Notes: a model not told the origin generated them from the sequence alone. A DNA stretch of 64,000 nt from Bordetella pseudohinzii (GCF_000657795.2 NZ_JHEP02000001.1:124001-188000); one strand, 5' to 3'; counted from the first letter of the stretch, positions 24,711 to 33,726 are shown. Translations and numbers: made by a program.

Positions 24711-25645
24711 CGGACAGCGCGCCGGTCATCGATGTGCAGGGCCTGTCCAAGCGCTTTGGCGGCAAGCTGGTGGTCGACCAGGTGTCATTGCAGGTCGGGC
24801 GCGGCGAGATCTATGGTTTTCTCGGGCCCAATGGCAGCGGCAAGACGACCTGCATCCGCATGATGTGCGGCCTGCTCACGCCCGATGCCGGCAGCGGCAG
24901 CTGCCTGGGCTACGACATCCTGCGCGACAGCGGCAGCATCAAGCGCCACGTCGGCTATATGACGCAGCGCTTCTCCTACTGGGAAGACCTCACCATCCGC
25001 GAGAACCTGGATTTCGTGGCGCGCATCTACGGCATGCCCGCCCGCCGCCAGGCCGTGGACCGCGCGCTGGAGCAACTGCGCCTGCAGGGCCGCGCCGGCC
25101 AGCTGGCGGGATCTTTGTCCGGCGGCTGGAAACAGCGGCTGGCCCTGGCGGCCTGCCTGCTGCACGAGCCGCAATTGCTGCTGCTGGACGAGCCCACCGC
25201 CGGCGTGGATCCGACCGCGCGGCGCGACTTCTGGGAGGAGCTGCACGCGCTGGCCGCGCAAGGCATTTCGGTGCTGGTCAGCACCCACTACATGGACGAG
25301 GCCGAGCGCTGCCACAAGCTGGCCTACCTGGCCTATGGGCGCATGCTCGCCCAGGGCACGGCCGAGAGCATCACCGCCAGCCAGCAGCTGCAGACCTGGG
25401 CCGTGCGCGGCGCCGACCTGGTGCCGCTGGGACAATGGCTGCGCGGACAGCGCGGCGTGGCCCAGACCGTGGCCTTCGGCAATGCCCTGCACGTCAGCGG
25501 CCAGGCCGGCGGCCCGCTGGAGCAGACCCTGCGCCAGGCCGCCCAGGCGCGCGGCCTGAAGATAGAGCCGGTCGAGACCAGCCTGGAGGATGTCTTCATC
25601 TATCTCATGAGCCGCGCCAGCGACAACTTCGGGAGCCGGCCGTGA
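24707..25645 (+). CDS. ABC exporter ATP-binding protein (YbhF/drrA-like)
   Basis: 312 residues, one nucleotide-binding domain. Walker A GPNGSGKTT (residues 40-48), Q-loop YMTQRFSYW, signature LSGGWKQR (137-144), Walker B LLLLLDEP (156-163) and switch His in VSTHYMDEAE. The C-terminal 80 residues form the extension usual in drug-export ATPases. Unlike E. coli YbhF it has a single NBD, so it would act as a homodimer with the following permease. Start ATGA overlap with the adaptor gene. Confidence 0.94.
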   Translation: MTDSAPVIDVQGLSKRFGGKLVVDQVSLQVGRGEIYGFLGPNGSGKTTCIRMMCGLLTPDAGSGSCLGYDILRDSGSIKRHVGYMTQRFSYWEDLTIRENLDFVARIYGMPARRQAVDRALEQLRLQGRAGQLAGSLSGGWKQRLALAACLLHEPQLLLLDEPTAGVDPTARRDFWEELHALAAQGISVLVSTHYMDEAERCHKLAYLAYGRMLAQGTAESITASQQLQTWAVRGADLVPLGQWLRGQRGVAQTVAFGNALHVSGQAGGPLEQTLRQAAQARGLKIEPVETSLEDVFIYLMSRASDNFGSRP

Positions 25646-26796
25646 ACACGCCGCGCGAGGCCGGCCGGTTTTTTTCCTGGCGCCGCTGGTGGAGCATGGT
25701 GCTGAAAGAGTTCCTCCAGCTGCGCCGCGACCGCATCACCTTCGGCATGATCATCATCCTGCCGCTGGTGCAGCTCGCGCTCTTCGGCTACGCCATCAAC
25801 ACCGATCCCAAGCAATTGCCCACCGCCGTGCTGGCGGCCGACCAGAGCGAATTCACGCGCAGCTATATCGCCGCCATGTCGGCCTCCGACTACTTCAAGA
25901 TCGTGCCGGCGCTCAAGGACGAAGCCAGCGCCCGGCGGGCCCTGGCGCGCGGCGACGTGCTCTTCGTCGTATCCATCCCGCCGGACTTCACGCGCAAACT
26001 GTTGCGCGGCGAGCGGCCGTCCCTGCTGATCGAGGCCGACGCCACCGATCCGCTGGCCACCGGCATGGCCATCGGCGCGGCCGCGCAGCTGGCCGACAGC
26101 GTCACGCGCCGCGACCTGACCGGGCCGCTGGCCTCGCTGGCCGGCGGCCCGCCCGCCTTCGGCGTCCAGGTGCACAGGCTCTACAACGAAGAGCAGGTCT
26201 CCCAATACAACACCGTGCCGGGCCTGATCGGCATGGTGCTCACGCTCACCCTGGTGATGATCACGGGCCTGGCCATGACGCGCGAGCGCGAACGCGGCAC
26301 CATGGAGAACCTGCTCGCCATGCCGGTCACGCCGCTGGAGGTGATGACGGGCAAGATCATGCCCTATATCGCCATCGGCCTGATCCAGGCCACCATCACG
26401 CTCACCGCGGCCCGCTTTGTCTTCCATGTGCCTTTCGAAGGCAGCCTGCTGGCCGTCTACCTGACCACCCTGCTGTTCGTGGCGGCCAACCTGACCGTGG
26501 GCATCACGCTGTCGTCGGTGGCGCAGAACCAGCTTCAGGCCCTGCAGCTGGCGATGTTCTACTTCCTGCCCAATCTGCTGCTCTCGGGCTTTATGTTTCC
26601 CTTCCTGGGCATGCCGGCCTGGGCGCAGGCCATCGGCAATGTCCTGCCGCTGACCTATTACAACCGGCTGATCCGCGGCATCCTGCTCAAGGGCAATGGC
26701 TGGATCGACCTGTGGCCCAGCATCTGGCCGCTGATCGTCTTCACGCTGGTCATCATGGGCCTGGCCTTGCGCTTCTATCGCCGCACCCTGGACTGA
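25642..26796 (+). CDS. ABC-2 type permease (YbhR/YbhS-like)
   Basis: 384 residues. One N-terminal helix (FGMIIILPLVQLALFGYAI, about residues 34-52), a large periplasmic domain, then five C-terminal helices with the ABC-2 hallmark TRERERGTMENLLAMPVTPL. GTG start overlapping the ATPase stop as GTGA (25642-25645). Only one permease gene is present, so a homodimer is implied, whereas the E. coli ybh system has two. Together with its neighbours it should export drugs or lipophilic compounds. Confidence 0.93.
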   Translation: MNTPREAGRFFSWRRWWSMVLKEFLQLRRDRITFGMIIILPLVQLALFGYAINTDPKQLPTAVLAADQSEFTRSYIAAMSASDYFKIVPALKDEASARRALARGDVLFVVSIPPDFTRKLLRGERPSLLIEADATDPLATGMAIGAAAQLADSVTRRDLTGPLASLAGGPPAFGVQVHRLYNEEQVSQYNTVPGLIGMVLTLTLVMITGLAMTRERERGTMENLLAMPVTPLEVMTGKIMPYIAIGLIQATITLTAARFVFHVPFEGSLLAVYLTTLLFVAANLTVGITLSSVAQNQLQALQLAMFYFLPNLLLSGFMFPFLGMPAWAQAIGNVLPLTYYNRLIRGILLKGNGWIDLWPSIWPLIVFTLVIMGLALRFYRRTLD

Positions 26797-26804
26797 GCAT
26801 CCCT

Positions 26805-28259
26805 ATGGCCATTCATGCTTCGCTCTCGAAATACCTGCCCGCGCTGGCCCTGCTGCTGGCCGGCTGCGCCGCGGGCCCCGACTTCCAGCGTCCCGTCTCC
26901 GAGGCCGCGCCGCTGGACCTGCCCGCCCGCGTCGGCCAGGACGGCGATGCGCAGACCCTGCGGGCCGGCGCCGACGTGCCGGCGCAATGGTGGCAGCTCT
27001 TTCGTTCGCCCGCGCTGGACAGCCTGGTGCGCCAGGCCCTGGCCGACAGCCCCACGCTGGCCCAGGCGCGCGCCAAGCTCGCGCAGGCGCGCGAAGCCGT
27101 CAACGCCGAGGCCGGCGCGCGCCTGCTGCCGGCCGTGGACGCCAACCTGTCGGGCGCGCGCCAGCGCGTCGACCCCTCCTCCATGGGGATCGCCGTGCCC
27201 CAGCCGCCGCCCTTCACGCTGTACAACGCTTCGATCTCGGTGGCCTATACCCTGGACGCCTGGGGCGGCGAGCGGCGCGCCGTCGAGGGTTATGCGGCCG
27301 AAGCCGAGCGCGCGGCCTATGAATGGCAGGCGGCCCGCATGACGCTGGCGGCCAATGTGGTCACGACCGCCATCCGCCAGGCCGGCCAGCGCGAAACGCT
27401 GCAGGCCGCCACGGCCCTGGCCGAGGCGCAGCGCGAGCAATTGCGCATCGTGCGCAAGCGGCTGGATGCCGGCGCCGTGCCGCAGCGCGAATGGCGCGCG
27501 CAGGCCGCGCTCACGGCGCAGACCGAAGCCCAGCTGCCGGCGCTGCGCCAGGCGCTGGCGCGCAGCACGCATCAACTGGCCGTCTACCTGGGCCGCGATC
27601 CGGCCTCGCTGCCGGACACCGGCCTGACACTGGCCAGCCTGACGCTGCCGGCCGACGTGCCGGTCAGCCTGCCGTCGGCGCTGGCGCGCCAGCGCCCGGA
27701 CATCCTGGCCGCCGAAGCGGCCTGGCACCGCGCCGCCGCCGATGTGGGCGTGGCCACGGCCAATCTCTACCCGCGCCTGACGCTGAGCGCCGGATTCGGC
27801 ACCCAGCGCACGCACGCGGGCGACCTGGGCAATGGCGTCAACATCTGGAATCTCGGGCTGGGCCTGGCCCAGCCGCTGTTGCGCGGCGGCGAGCTGCGCG
27901 CCCGCAAGCGGGGCGCCGAAGCCGCCTACGACGCGGCGGCGGCGGCCTATCGCGACACGGTGCTGCAGGGCTGGCGGCAGGTCGCCGACAGCCTGCGCGC
28001 GCTCGAGCACGATGCCCAGACGCTCGCGCGGCAGCGCGAGGCCGAGGCCCAGACCGAAGCCGTCTACGCCACCGCCAGCCGCCAATACCGCGAAGGCGGC
28101 ATCAGCCAGCTGGCGCTGCTGGATGCGCAGCGCCAGCTGCTGGCCGCGCGGCGCGACCGTATCGATGCGCTGACCAGCCGCTACACCGATACGGCCGCGC
28201 TCATGCACGCCCTGGGCGGCGGCTGGTGGAACGAGGCGCCCGCCGAGCCGGGCGTATGA
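26805..28259 (+). CDS. Outer-membrane efflux lipoprotein, NodT/OprM family
   Basis: 484 residues. Lipobox LLAGC with Cys near residue 21, then GPDFQRP, the standard start of NodT-type channels. Two TolC-like repeats each carry long helical hairpins; ARQRPDILAAEAAWHRAAADVG near residue 300 is the conserved repeat motif. It is the outer-membrane exit duct of the TetR-controlled ABC export operon and its last gene, 8 bp after the permease. Confidence 0.93.
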   Translation: MAIHASLSKYLPALALLLAGCAAGPDFQRPVSEAAPLDLPARVGQDGDAQTLRAGADVPAQWWQLFRSPALDSLVRQALADSPTLAQARAKLAQAREAVNAEAGARLLPAVDANLSGARQRVDPSSMGIAVPQPPPFTLYNASISVAYTLDAWGGERRAVEGYAAEAERAAYEWQAARMTLAANVVTTAIRQAGQRETLQAATALAEAQREQLRIVRKRLDAGAVPQREWRAQAALTAQTEAQLPALRQALARSTHQLAVYLGRDPASLPDTGLTLASLTLPADVPVSLPSALARQRPDILAAEAAWHRAAADVGVATANLYPRLTLSAGFGTQRTHAGDLGNGVNIWNLGLGLAQPLLRGGELRARKRGAEAAYDAAAAAYRDTVLQGWRQVADSLRALEHDAQTLARQREAEAQTEAVYATASRQYREGGISQLALLDAQRQLLAARRDRIDALTSRYTDTAALMHALGGGWWNEAPAEPGV

Positions 28260-28289
28260 TGGAGGCTGTCCCGGCCCTTCTTTTCCTAC

Positions 28290-28772
28290 ATGGACGTCTT
28301 TGAGCAACTACAGGACCTGCTGACCGCGCAGGCCGCGCCCTTCCGCCTTCTGCGCCACCCAGCCGCCGGCAAGTCCGTCGAAGTCGCCGCCCTGCGCGGC
28401 ACCGAAGTCAGCCAGGGCGCCAAGGCCCTGGTCTGCCGCGTCAAGATGAGCTCCACCCAGCGCAAACATGTGCTGGCGGTGTTTCCGGCCGACGGCCAGG
28501 CCGACCTGGAAGCCATCGCCCAGGCCGCGGGCGGCAAGAAGGCGGCGCTGGCCTCGCATGAGCTGGCCCGCGAACTCACCGGCTGCGAAATCGGCGCCAT
28601 CCCGCCGTTTTCCTTCAACCCCGAGCTGCATCTCATCGTCGATCCCACGCTGCGCCAGCGCCACGACGAGATCGTCTTCAACGCGGGCCGCCTGGATGCG
28701 TCCATCATCATGCGCACCGACGACTACTTCCGCATCGCCCAACCCGAACTCGCCGCCTTCGTGCGCGCCTGA
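28290..28772 (+). CDS. YbaK/EbsC-domain protein (aminoacyl-tRNA deacylase-like)
   Basis: 160 residues, nearly all one YbaK/prolyl-tRNA-editing domain: VEVAALRGTEVSQGAKALVCRVK near residues 30-52, then CEIGAIPPFSF, and a C-terminal RTDDYFRIAQPELA. Members hydrolyse mischarged tRNAs in trans. Which tRNA is edited is not evident. It is 1 bp upstream of the NRDE gene and 30 bp after the efflux operon. Confidence 0.85.
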   Translation: MDVFEQLQDLLTAQAAPFRLLRHPAAGKSVEVAALRGTEVSQGAKALVCRVKMSSTQRKHVLAVFPADGQADLEAIAQAAGGKKAALASHELARELTGCEIGAIPPFSFNPELHLIVDPTLRQRHDEIVFNAGRLDASIIMRTDDYFRIAQPELAAFVRA

Positions 28773-28773
28773 T

Positions 28774-29541
28774 ATGTGCCTGGCCGTCATCGCCCTGAAC
28801 CACGTGCCCGGGATACCGGTGCTTATCGCCGCCAATCGCGATGAATTCCATGCGCGCCCCACCGCGCCGGCCATGGCCTGGCCCGGCCAGCCGCGCCTGT
28901 ACGCCGGCCGCGATCTGCGGGCCGGCGGCACCTGGATGGGCGCGGCCGACAACGGCCGCTACGCCGTCATCACCAATTACCGCGAAGTCGGCCGGGAGAT
29001 CGCCGGCGCGCCCTCGCGCGGCGCGCTGGTCGAGCACTATCTCGGCGGTGGCCTGGCCGCGCGCGACTACATCGCCGAGGTCGCGCGCCAAGGGGCGCGC
29101 TACAACGGCTTCAATCTCGTCGTGGGCGATGCGCAAGGGGCCTGGTACTACAGCAACCGTGGGGCGGCGCCGCGCTATCTGGCCCATGGCGTCTACGCGC
29201 TGTCCAACCATCTGCTGGATACGCCCTGGCCCAAGCTGGTGCGCCTCAAGGCCTCGGTGGCGGGCGTGCTGGACCGCGGCCCGCAGCCCAACCTGCCGGC
29301 GCTGTTCGCCGCGCTGGACGATCGCGAGCCGGCCGATGACGCCTCGCTGCCCCACACCGGCCTGCCCCTGGCGCGTGAGCGCCTCTTGAGTAGTCCTTTC
29401 ATCGTCAGCCCCGATTACGGCACGCGCTGCTCGACGGTGCTGCTATGGCGCGATGATGGCCAAGGCGAGCTGCACGAGCGGCGCTTCACGCCCGAGGCGC
29501 GCCTGGCCGGCGAGACCGACCTGGTCTTCCGGGCCGCATGA
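28774..29541 (+). CDS. NRDE (TANGO2-like) family protein
   Basis: 255 residues. It begins MCLAV with Cys2 in the position of an N-terminal nucleophile, followed by LIAANRDEF (the Asn-Arg-Asp-Glu motif that names the family, residues near 18-26) and GGTWMGAADNGRYAVITNYR. Eukaryotic TANGO2 affects secretion and heme/lipid handling; the bacterial role is not known. ATG at 28774 lies 1 bp after the YbaK stop; longer starts would lose Cys2. Confidence 0.88.
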   Translation: MCLAVIALNHVPGIPVLIAANRDEFHARPTAPAMAWPGQPRLYAGRDLRAGGTWMGAADNGRYAVITNYREVGREIAGAPSRGALVEHYLGGGLAARDYIAEVARQGARYNGFNLVVGDAQGAWYYSNRGAAPRYLAHGVYALSNHLLDTPWPKLVRLKASVAGVLDRGPQPNLPALFAALDDREPADDASLPHTGLPLARERLLSSPFIVSPDYGTRCSTVLLWRDDGQGELHERRFTPEARLAGETDLVFRAA

Positions 29542-29675
29542 GCGGATCCGCGCCCATCCGGGCGGCGAACTTCGCCGGCCGCGCATGATCCAATAAAGCA
29601 TACGGCCGCCACCGGATCGCGCGGGCGCGCAATGCCGGCCTCATGGGCGGCCGCGTCTTCAGAGGAGTCTCTATC

Positions 29676-30134
29676 ATGAAGAAAAACCGCGAACGCGCGA
29701 TGATCGCCGCCCTGGCGGCGGCCGGCCTGATGGCCGCCAGCGGCGCCTCCCTGGCCCAGCGGCAGCATCATGACGGCAATCTGGCCGACATGCCGCAAAC
29801 CCATCACCAGGGCGAGGTGCAGTTCCTGTCGGGCGGCATCAGCGAAGGGCAGTCCGATGCCATCAAGGCCGCGGCCGGCCAATACCGCCTCATGCTCACC
29901 TTCGCGCAGCGCGCCCCCGGGGGCACGGCCCAATACCTCGCCGACATCCCGGTCGAGATCCGCGATGCGCAGGGCCATGTCGTGCTGAAGACCATCTCGG
30001 AAGGCCCCTATCTGCTGGCCAACCTGCCGGCAGGCAGCTACAGCATCAAGGTCAGTTCCAACGGCCAGGACAAGATCCAGCGCGTGACCGTCGGCGCCTC
30101 GGGCACCGCGCGCGCCATGTTCGAATGGCAGTAA
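29676..30134 (+). CDS. Periplasmic carboxypeptidase-regulatory-like domain protein
   Basis: 152 residues. The signal peptide ends at ASLAQ near residue 28. The mature part ends with a beta-sandwich of about 80 residues carrying IPVEIRDAQGHVVLKTISEG then NLPAGSYSIKVSSNGQDKIQRV, the pattern of CarboxypepD_reg-like folds. Such proteins are small secreted domains of unknown role, perhaps ligand or surface binding. AGAGGAG lies 8 bases upstream of the ATG. It stands alone after a 134-bp gap. Confidence 0.72.
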   Translation: MKKNRERAMIAALAAAGLMAASGASLAQRQHHDGNLADMPQTHHQGEVQFLSGGISEGQSDAIKAAAGQYRLMLTFAQRAPGGTAQYLADIPVEIRDAQGHVVLKTISEGPYLLANLPAGSYSIKVSSNGQDKIQRVTVGASGTARAMFEWQ

Positions 30135-30156
30135 GGCCGGGCCGCGCGCGGCGGCC

Positions 30157-30531
30157 TCAGCGCCCCGCGAACAGGATCAGGATATTCAGGATGAAGGCGG
30201 CCAGCCAGGCCAGCGAGCGCAGCGTGCCATAGCCGCCCACATACAGGGCCAGGTAGACCAGGCGCGCCACGACCCAGGCGCCCATGAGCACGGCCAGATG
30301 GGCCGGGGCCGCCTGGGTGTAGAGCGCGAACAAGACCGCCGCGAAAAAGAAGGGCAAGGCCTCGAAGCTATTGGCCTGGGCGGCGTTGGCCCGCCCGCGC
30401 CAGCCCTTTTGCGCGTCCAGCCAGGGGCGCGGGTCGCGGTTATCGAAACCCCGCCCGCCGGCCTTGCTGGCGATCGAGGCCACCAAGGGCAGCATCGCCG
30501 CCGCCACCATCAACAAAGCAATATGCGTCAT
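30157..30531 (-). CDS. MAPEG-family membrane protein
   Basis: 124 residues with four predicted helices. WRGRANAAQANSFEALPFFF (about residues 44-63) is the MAPEG signature, with Arg, Asn and Glu residues that bind glutathione in eukaryotic relatives. The bacterial homologues may be membrane glutathione transferases or peroxidases; unproven here. The 3' end faces the secreted protein gene across 22 bp. Confidence 0.85.
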   Translation of the reverse strand: MTHIALLMVAAAMLPLVASIASKAGGRGFDNRDPRPWLDAQKGWRGRANAAQANSFEALPFFFAAVLFALYTQAAPAHLAVLMGAWVVARLVYLALYVGGYGTLRSLAWLAAFILNILILFAGR

Positions 30532-30662
30532 GCGCCGTCCTTTACGCCGGCACCGGCCGGGCTGCCCACACCTTAGCACCACTCACGGGCATTTTCCCGC
30601 GGTTCCGGCCCGCCGCCGCCGCGCCCTGCCTACAATGCGCGCTTCACCCCGGACCAAACCGC

Positions 30663-31487
30663 ATGATCGCCCCGCTACTGCCCTGGATGCTGATTTTCGC
30701 GGCCTACGCCCTGCTGTGGTCGCCTTCGGCGCGCAAGCCGGGCGCGGCTCTGCTGCTGGCCGGCCTGGGCCTGGCCGCCTGGCAGCAATGGCTGCTGCCG
30801 CCGGCGCTCCTGGCCTTCGCCCTGCTGCTGCTCAGCGCCGGGCTGCTGCGCCAGGGCAAGCCGGCCATGGCCTTGGCCGGCCATGCCCTCTTCATGCTCA
30901 CGGCCTTGGCGCTGGCCCTGCATCTGCTGCCGGGCTTTCGCAACCCGCTGCTCATCGACGAGGCGCTCAAGCCCGGTTCGGCGCCGCTGCGCATGTATCT
31001 CAACCTGGACAAGCCGCTGGCCGCATGGTGGGTGCTGTGCGTCATGACGCCGCCCCTGCTGCGCGGCGGCTGGCGCCGCGGCCTGGGCGCGGGCCTGGCG
31101 GCGGCGCTGGGCGCGGCCCTGGCCTGCCTGGGCCTGGCCTGGCTGGCGGGCGCGATCGCCTGGGCGCCGGGCTGGCCCGCGCAAGGCTGGCTGTGGCTTG
31201 CCAATAATGCGCTGCTCGTGACGCTGGCCGAAGAAGCTTTCTTCCGCGCCTATCTGCAACAGCAGCTCACGCCGCGGCTGGGAGCCGCGCCGGCCTGCCT
31301 GCTGGCCGCCCTGCTCTTTGGATGGGCGCATTTCGCGGGCGGCCCCGGGCTCATGGCCCTGGCCGCGCTGGCCGGCCTGTTCTATGGCTGGGCCTATCAT
31401 CGCGGCGGACTGGCCGCGGCCGTGCTGGCGCATCTGCTGCTGAACACCGCGCACTTCGCGCTCTTCAGCTACCCCGCCCTGGCCTAA
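30663..31487 (+). CDS. CPBP-family intramembrane glutamic protease
   Basis: 274 residues, about eight membrane helices. Catalytic motif EEAFFR at residues 190-195, then WAHF with His223 and HLLLNTAHF near the C-terminus: the three CPBP/Abi motifs related to Rce1. Members cleave prenylated or bacteriocin-type substrates, or act in immunity to self-made peptides; no such peptide is seen adjacent. The stop overlaps the convergent arfB stop by 3 bases. Confidence 0.88.
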   Translation: MIAPLLPWMLIFAAYALLWSPSARKPGAALLLAGLGLAAWQQWLLPPALLAFALLLLSAGLLRQGKPAMALAGHALFMLTALALALHLLPGFRNPLLIDEALKPGSAPLRMYLNLDKPLAAWWVLCVMTPPLLRGGWRRGLGAGLAAALGAALACLGLAWLAGAIAWAPGWPAQGWLWLANNALLVTLAEEAFFRAYLQQQLTPRLGAAPACLLAALLFGWAHFAGGPGLMALAALAGLFYGWAYHRGGLAAAVLAHLLLNTAHFALFSYPALA

Positions 31488-31906
31488 TCTTCGCCCACCC
31501 GGCCCCTGAGGCGCTTGATGCCGCCGCGCTGCACCTTGCGCTGCACGCGCCGGCGCTGCGACGCCAGGGTGGGCCGCGTCGCCCGGCGCGGCGGCGCCTT
31601 GACCAGCGCCTGGCGCAAGACGGCCAGCAGCCGCTCGACCGCCTCGGCGCGATTCTTGTCCTGGCTGCGGTAAGCCTGGGCCTTGATGACCAGCACGCCT
31701 TCCTTGGTCAGGCGCCGATCCGACAGCGCCAGCACCGCCTCCTTGACCTCGTCGGGCAAGGATGAGGCGCGCACATCGAAGCGCAGATGGACCGCGCTGG
31801 CGACTTTATTGACGTTCTGGCCGCCCGCGCCCTGGGCCCGGATCATGCCGAAATCCAGTTCGCGTTCGTCGAGATAGAGGGAGTCCTGAATGTGCAGCAT
31901 CGCCAT
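31484..31906 (-). CDS. arfB: Alternative ribosome-rescue factor / peptidyl-tRNA hydrolase ArfB
   Basis: 140 residues. The GGQ catalytic motif (residues 28-30, in RAQGAGGQNVNK) hydrolyses peptidyl-tRNA on stalled ribosomes; the basic Arg/Lys-rich tail (RRRVQRKVQRGGIKRL) would thread into the empty mRNA channel. Length matches YaeJ/ArfB. ATG 31906 and ATG 31900 are both possible; a longer frame upstream lacks homology features. Confidence 0.93.
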   Translation of the reverse strand: MAMLHIQDSLYLDERELDFGMIRAQGAGGQNVNKVASAVHLRFDVRASSLPDEVKEAVLALSDRRLTKEGVLVIKAQAYRSQDKNRAEAVERLLAVLRQALVKAPPRRATRPTLASQRRRVQRKVQRGGIKRLRGRVGED

Positions 31907-32021
31907 GGCGCCGGGCCGGTCAAACCTGAATTGAACCACGCCCGCGGGCCGCCGGCGGCCACAGACGGTAAAATGGCGGTTTGCATTCTGCCGGCCTGGC
32001 GCTTTCGGCCGCCGGTTCTTC

Positions 32022-32654
32022 ATGACCTACTCCGCCAAAGAAATCTTCAAGACGCTGCAGGGCGAAGGCGCCCAGGCCGGGCGCGCGGCGGTGTTCTGCC
32101 GTTTTTCGGGCTGCAATCTCTGGTCGGGCCGCGAGAGCGACCGCGCCACGGCGGCCTGTACCTTCTGCGACACCGACTTCGTCGGCACCGATGGCGAGGG
32201 CGGCGGCAAGTTCCGCGACGCCCAGGCGCTGGCCGAGGCCATCGCCCGTGCCTGGGGGCCGCAGACCCATGGCCGCTACGTGGTGTTCACGGGCGGCGAA
32301 CCGCTGCTGCAGCTGGACGAGGCGCTGATCGCCGCCGTGCATGCGCAAGGCTTCACCATCGCCATCGAGACCAATGGCACCCTGCCCGTGCCGCCCGGCG
32401 TGGACTGGATCTGCGTCAGCCCCAAGGGCCGCGCGCCGGTGGTGCAGACGCGCGGGCAGGAACTCAAGCTGGTGTTTCCCCAGGCCGACACGCCGCCCGA
32501 GGCCTTCGCCGGCCTGGATTTCGAGCATTTCTTCCTGCAGCCCATGGACGGCCCCCAGCGCCTGGCCAATACCGAAGCGGCGGTAAGTTATTGCATGGCG
32601 CATCCGCAATGGCGCCTGAGCGTGCAGACCCATAAATACATAGGCATTCCATGA
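32022..32654 (+). CDS. queE: 7-carboxy-7-deazaguanine synthase
   Basis: 210 residues, radical-SAM enzyme of queuosine synthesis that converts 6-carboxytetrahydropterin to CDG. The cluster cysteines form C-x14-C-x2-C (Cys31, Cys46, Cys49), the variant spacing I recall for Burkholderia QueE rather than the usual CxxxCxxC. FTGGEPLLQ binds SAM; IETNGT and SPK follow. It lies 28 bp upstream of queD, its upstream pathway partner. Confidence 0.95.
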   Translation: MTYSAKEIFKTLQGEGAQAGRAAVFCRFSGCNLWSGRESDRATAACTFCDTDFVGTDGEGGGKFRDAQALAEAIARAWGPQTHGRYVVFTGGEPLLQLDEALIAAVHAQGFTIAIETNGTLPVPPGVDWICVSPKGRAPVVQTRGQELKLVFPQADTPPEAFAGLDFEHFFLQPMDGPQRLANTEAAVSYCMAHPQWRLSVQTHKYIGIP

Positions 32655-32682
32655 TTGTCCGATTCACCCGCGGAGGTGGCCG

Positions 32683-33129
32683 TTGATTTCCGTCACCCGC
32701 AGGCTGGAGTTCGATGCCGGCCACCGCATCCCCGATCACCGCAGCCAATGCCGCAACCTGCACGGCCATCGCTATGTGCTGGAAATCACCTTGACCGGCG
32801 ATGTCGTCCAGACCCCTGGGCAGTCCGATACCGGCATGGTGATGGACTTCTCCGACATCAAGCACATCGCCAAGACCCATGTGGTCGACGTCTGGGACCA
32901 CGCCTTCCTGGTCTATGAGGGCGACACGGCAGTGCGCGACTTCCTGGCCACCCTGCCCGGCCACAAGACCGTGGTGCTGGACCGCATCCCGACGGCCGAG
33001 AACCTGGCGGCCATCATCTTCGATTTGCTCGCGCCCCATTATCAAGACGCCTATGGCCATCACCTGAGGCTGACGCGCGTGCGCCTGTACGAAACCCCCA
33101 ATTGCTGGGCCGACTGCGACGGCGCCTGA
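32683..33129 (+). CDS. queD: 6-carboxy-5,6,7,8-tetrahydropterin synthase
   Basis: 148 residues. Zinc ligands His14, His27 and His29 and catalytic Cys23 (FDAGH..RSQCRNLHGHR) are in place; the late WDHAFL and PTAEN motifs complete the QueD/PTPS fold. It makes 6-carboxytetrahydropterin from dihydroneopterin triphosphate for QueE. Start codon is TTG at 32683, supported by GGAGG at 32672-32676 and by the lack of any in-frame ATG before the catalytic motifs. Confidence 0.94.
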   Translation: MISVTRRLEFDAGHRIPDHRSQCRNLHGHRYVLEITLTGDVVQTPGQSDTGMVMDFSDIKHIAKTHVVDVWDHAFLVYEGDTAVRDFLATLPGHKTVVLDRIPTAENLAAIIFDLLAPHYQDAYGHHLRLTRVRLYETPNCWADCDGA

Positions 33130-33136
33130 GCCCCCC

Positions 33137-33160
33137 AAAGCGCCGAATCCGGCGCTTTTT
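33137..33160 (+). terminator. Intrinsic terminator of queE-queD
   Basis: A 9-bp perfect stem (AAAGCGCCG with CGGCGCTTT) around AATC, running into five T residues and beginning 8 bases after the queD stop. Classic Rho-independent form in the right orientation. Confidence 0.88.
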
Positions 33161-33215
33161 CATTTCCGCGTCAGCTTCCCACCCATAGCGGGAATCCATG
33201 GGAATTATTGCGATT

Positions 33216-33245
33216 TCCTATTTATTAGCTTCCTACTAAATAGGA
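33216..33245. promoter_or_regulatory. Palindromic operator upstream of marR
   Basis: TCCTATTTA (33216-33224) and TAAATAGGA (33237-33245) are perfect 9-bp inverted arms 12 bp apart. TACAAT (33246-33251) right after the second arm resembles a -10 box, and the MarR-family start is 13 bp on. A dimeric MarR bound here would block the promoter. Confidence 0.72.
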
Positions 33246-33258
33246 TACAATGTGATTT

Positions 33259-33726
33259 ATGAATAACGACTCCCAACTCATGGCCATGACGGCGCATCTC
33301 ATGGTGCTTTCGCGCGCCTATCGCAGCGCCGCGGACAAGGCACTGGCCGACTTCGGCCTGTCCCAGGCCACGGCCTGGCCTGTCATCCTGACCGGCCGCC
33401 TGGGCGACGGCGTGCGGCAAGGCGCCCTGGCCGAGGCCCTGGGGGTCGAAGGCCCTTCGCTGGTGCGCGTGCTGGACCACCTCGTGGCCGCCGGCCTGCT
33501 GGAACGCCGCGAAGACGCCCAGGACCGGCGCGCCAAGACCGTGCACCTGACCGCATCCGGCCAGGCCCTGCGCGAACAGGTCGAAGGCGTGCTGGTGCAG
33601 CTGCGCCGCCAGATCTTCAAGGACATCCCCGAAGCGGACCTGGATATCTGCCTGCGCGTCTTCGAGCAGCTCAAGACCGCCCTCGGGCGCGAGTCGGCCG
33701 TCTCGCGGGAGGATTTCCAGCGATGA
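33259..33726 (+). CDS. MarR-family transcriptional regulator
   Basis: 155 residues. Winged helix with GALAEALGVEGPSLVRVLDHL (recognition helix, about residues 55-75) and the wing RREDAQDRRAKTVHLT typical of MarR. It overlaps the FUSC transporter start as ATGA and heads a five-gene efflux operon, which it probably represses until an aromatic acid or similar ligand is bound. Confidence 0.94.
   Translation: MNNDSQLMAMTAHLMVLSRAYRSAADKALADFGLSQATAWPVILTGRLGDGVRQGALAEALGVEGPSLVRVLDHLVAAGLLERREDAQDRRAKTVHLTASGQALREQVEGVLVQLRRQIFKDIPEADLDICLRVFEQLKTALGRESAVSREDFQR

Noticed and set aside
25689-28259. 856-codon continuous frame whose first part lies in the permease gene
   Set aside because: The upstream part is the permease read out of frame; only the part from 26805 (lipoprotein start) is the real efflux channel gene.
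31907-32021. Possible preQ1 riboswitch in the queE leader
   Set aside because: No A-rich tail or matching stem-loop of a preQ1 aptamer could be found in the 115-bp leader.
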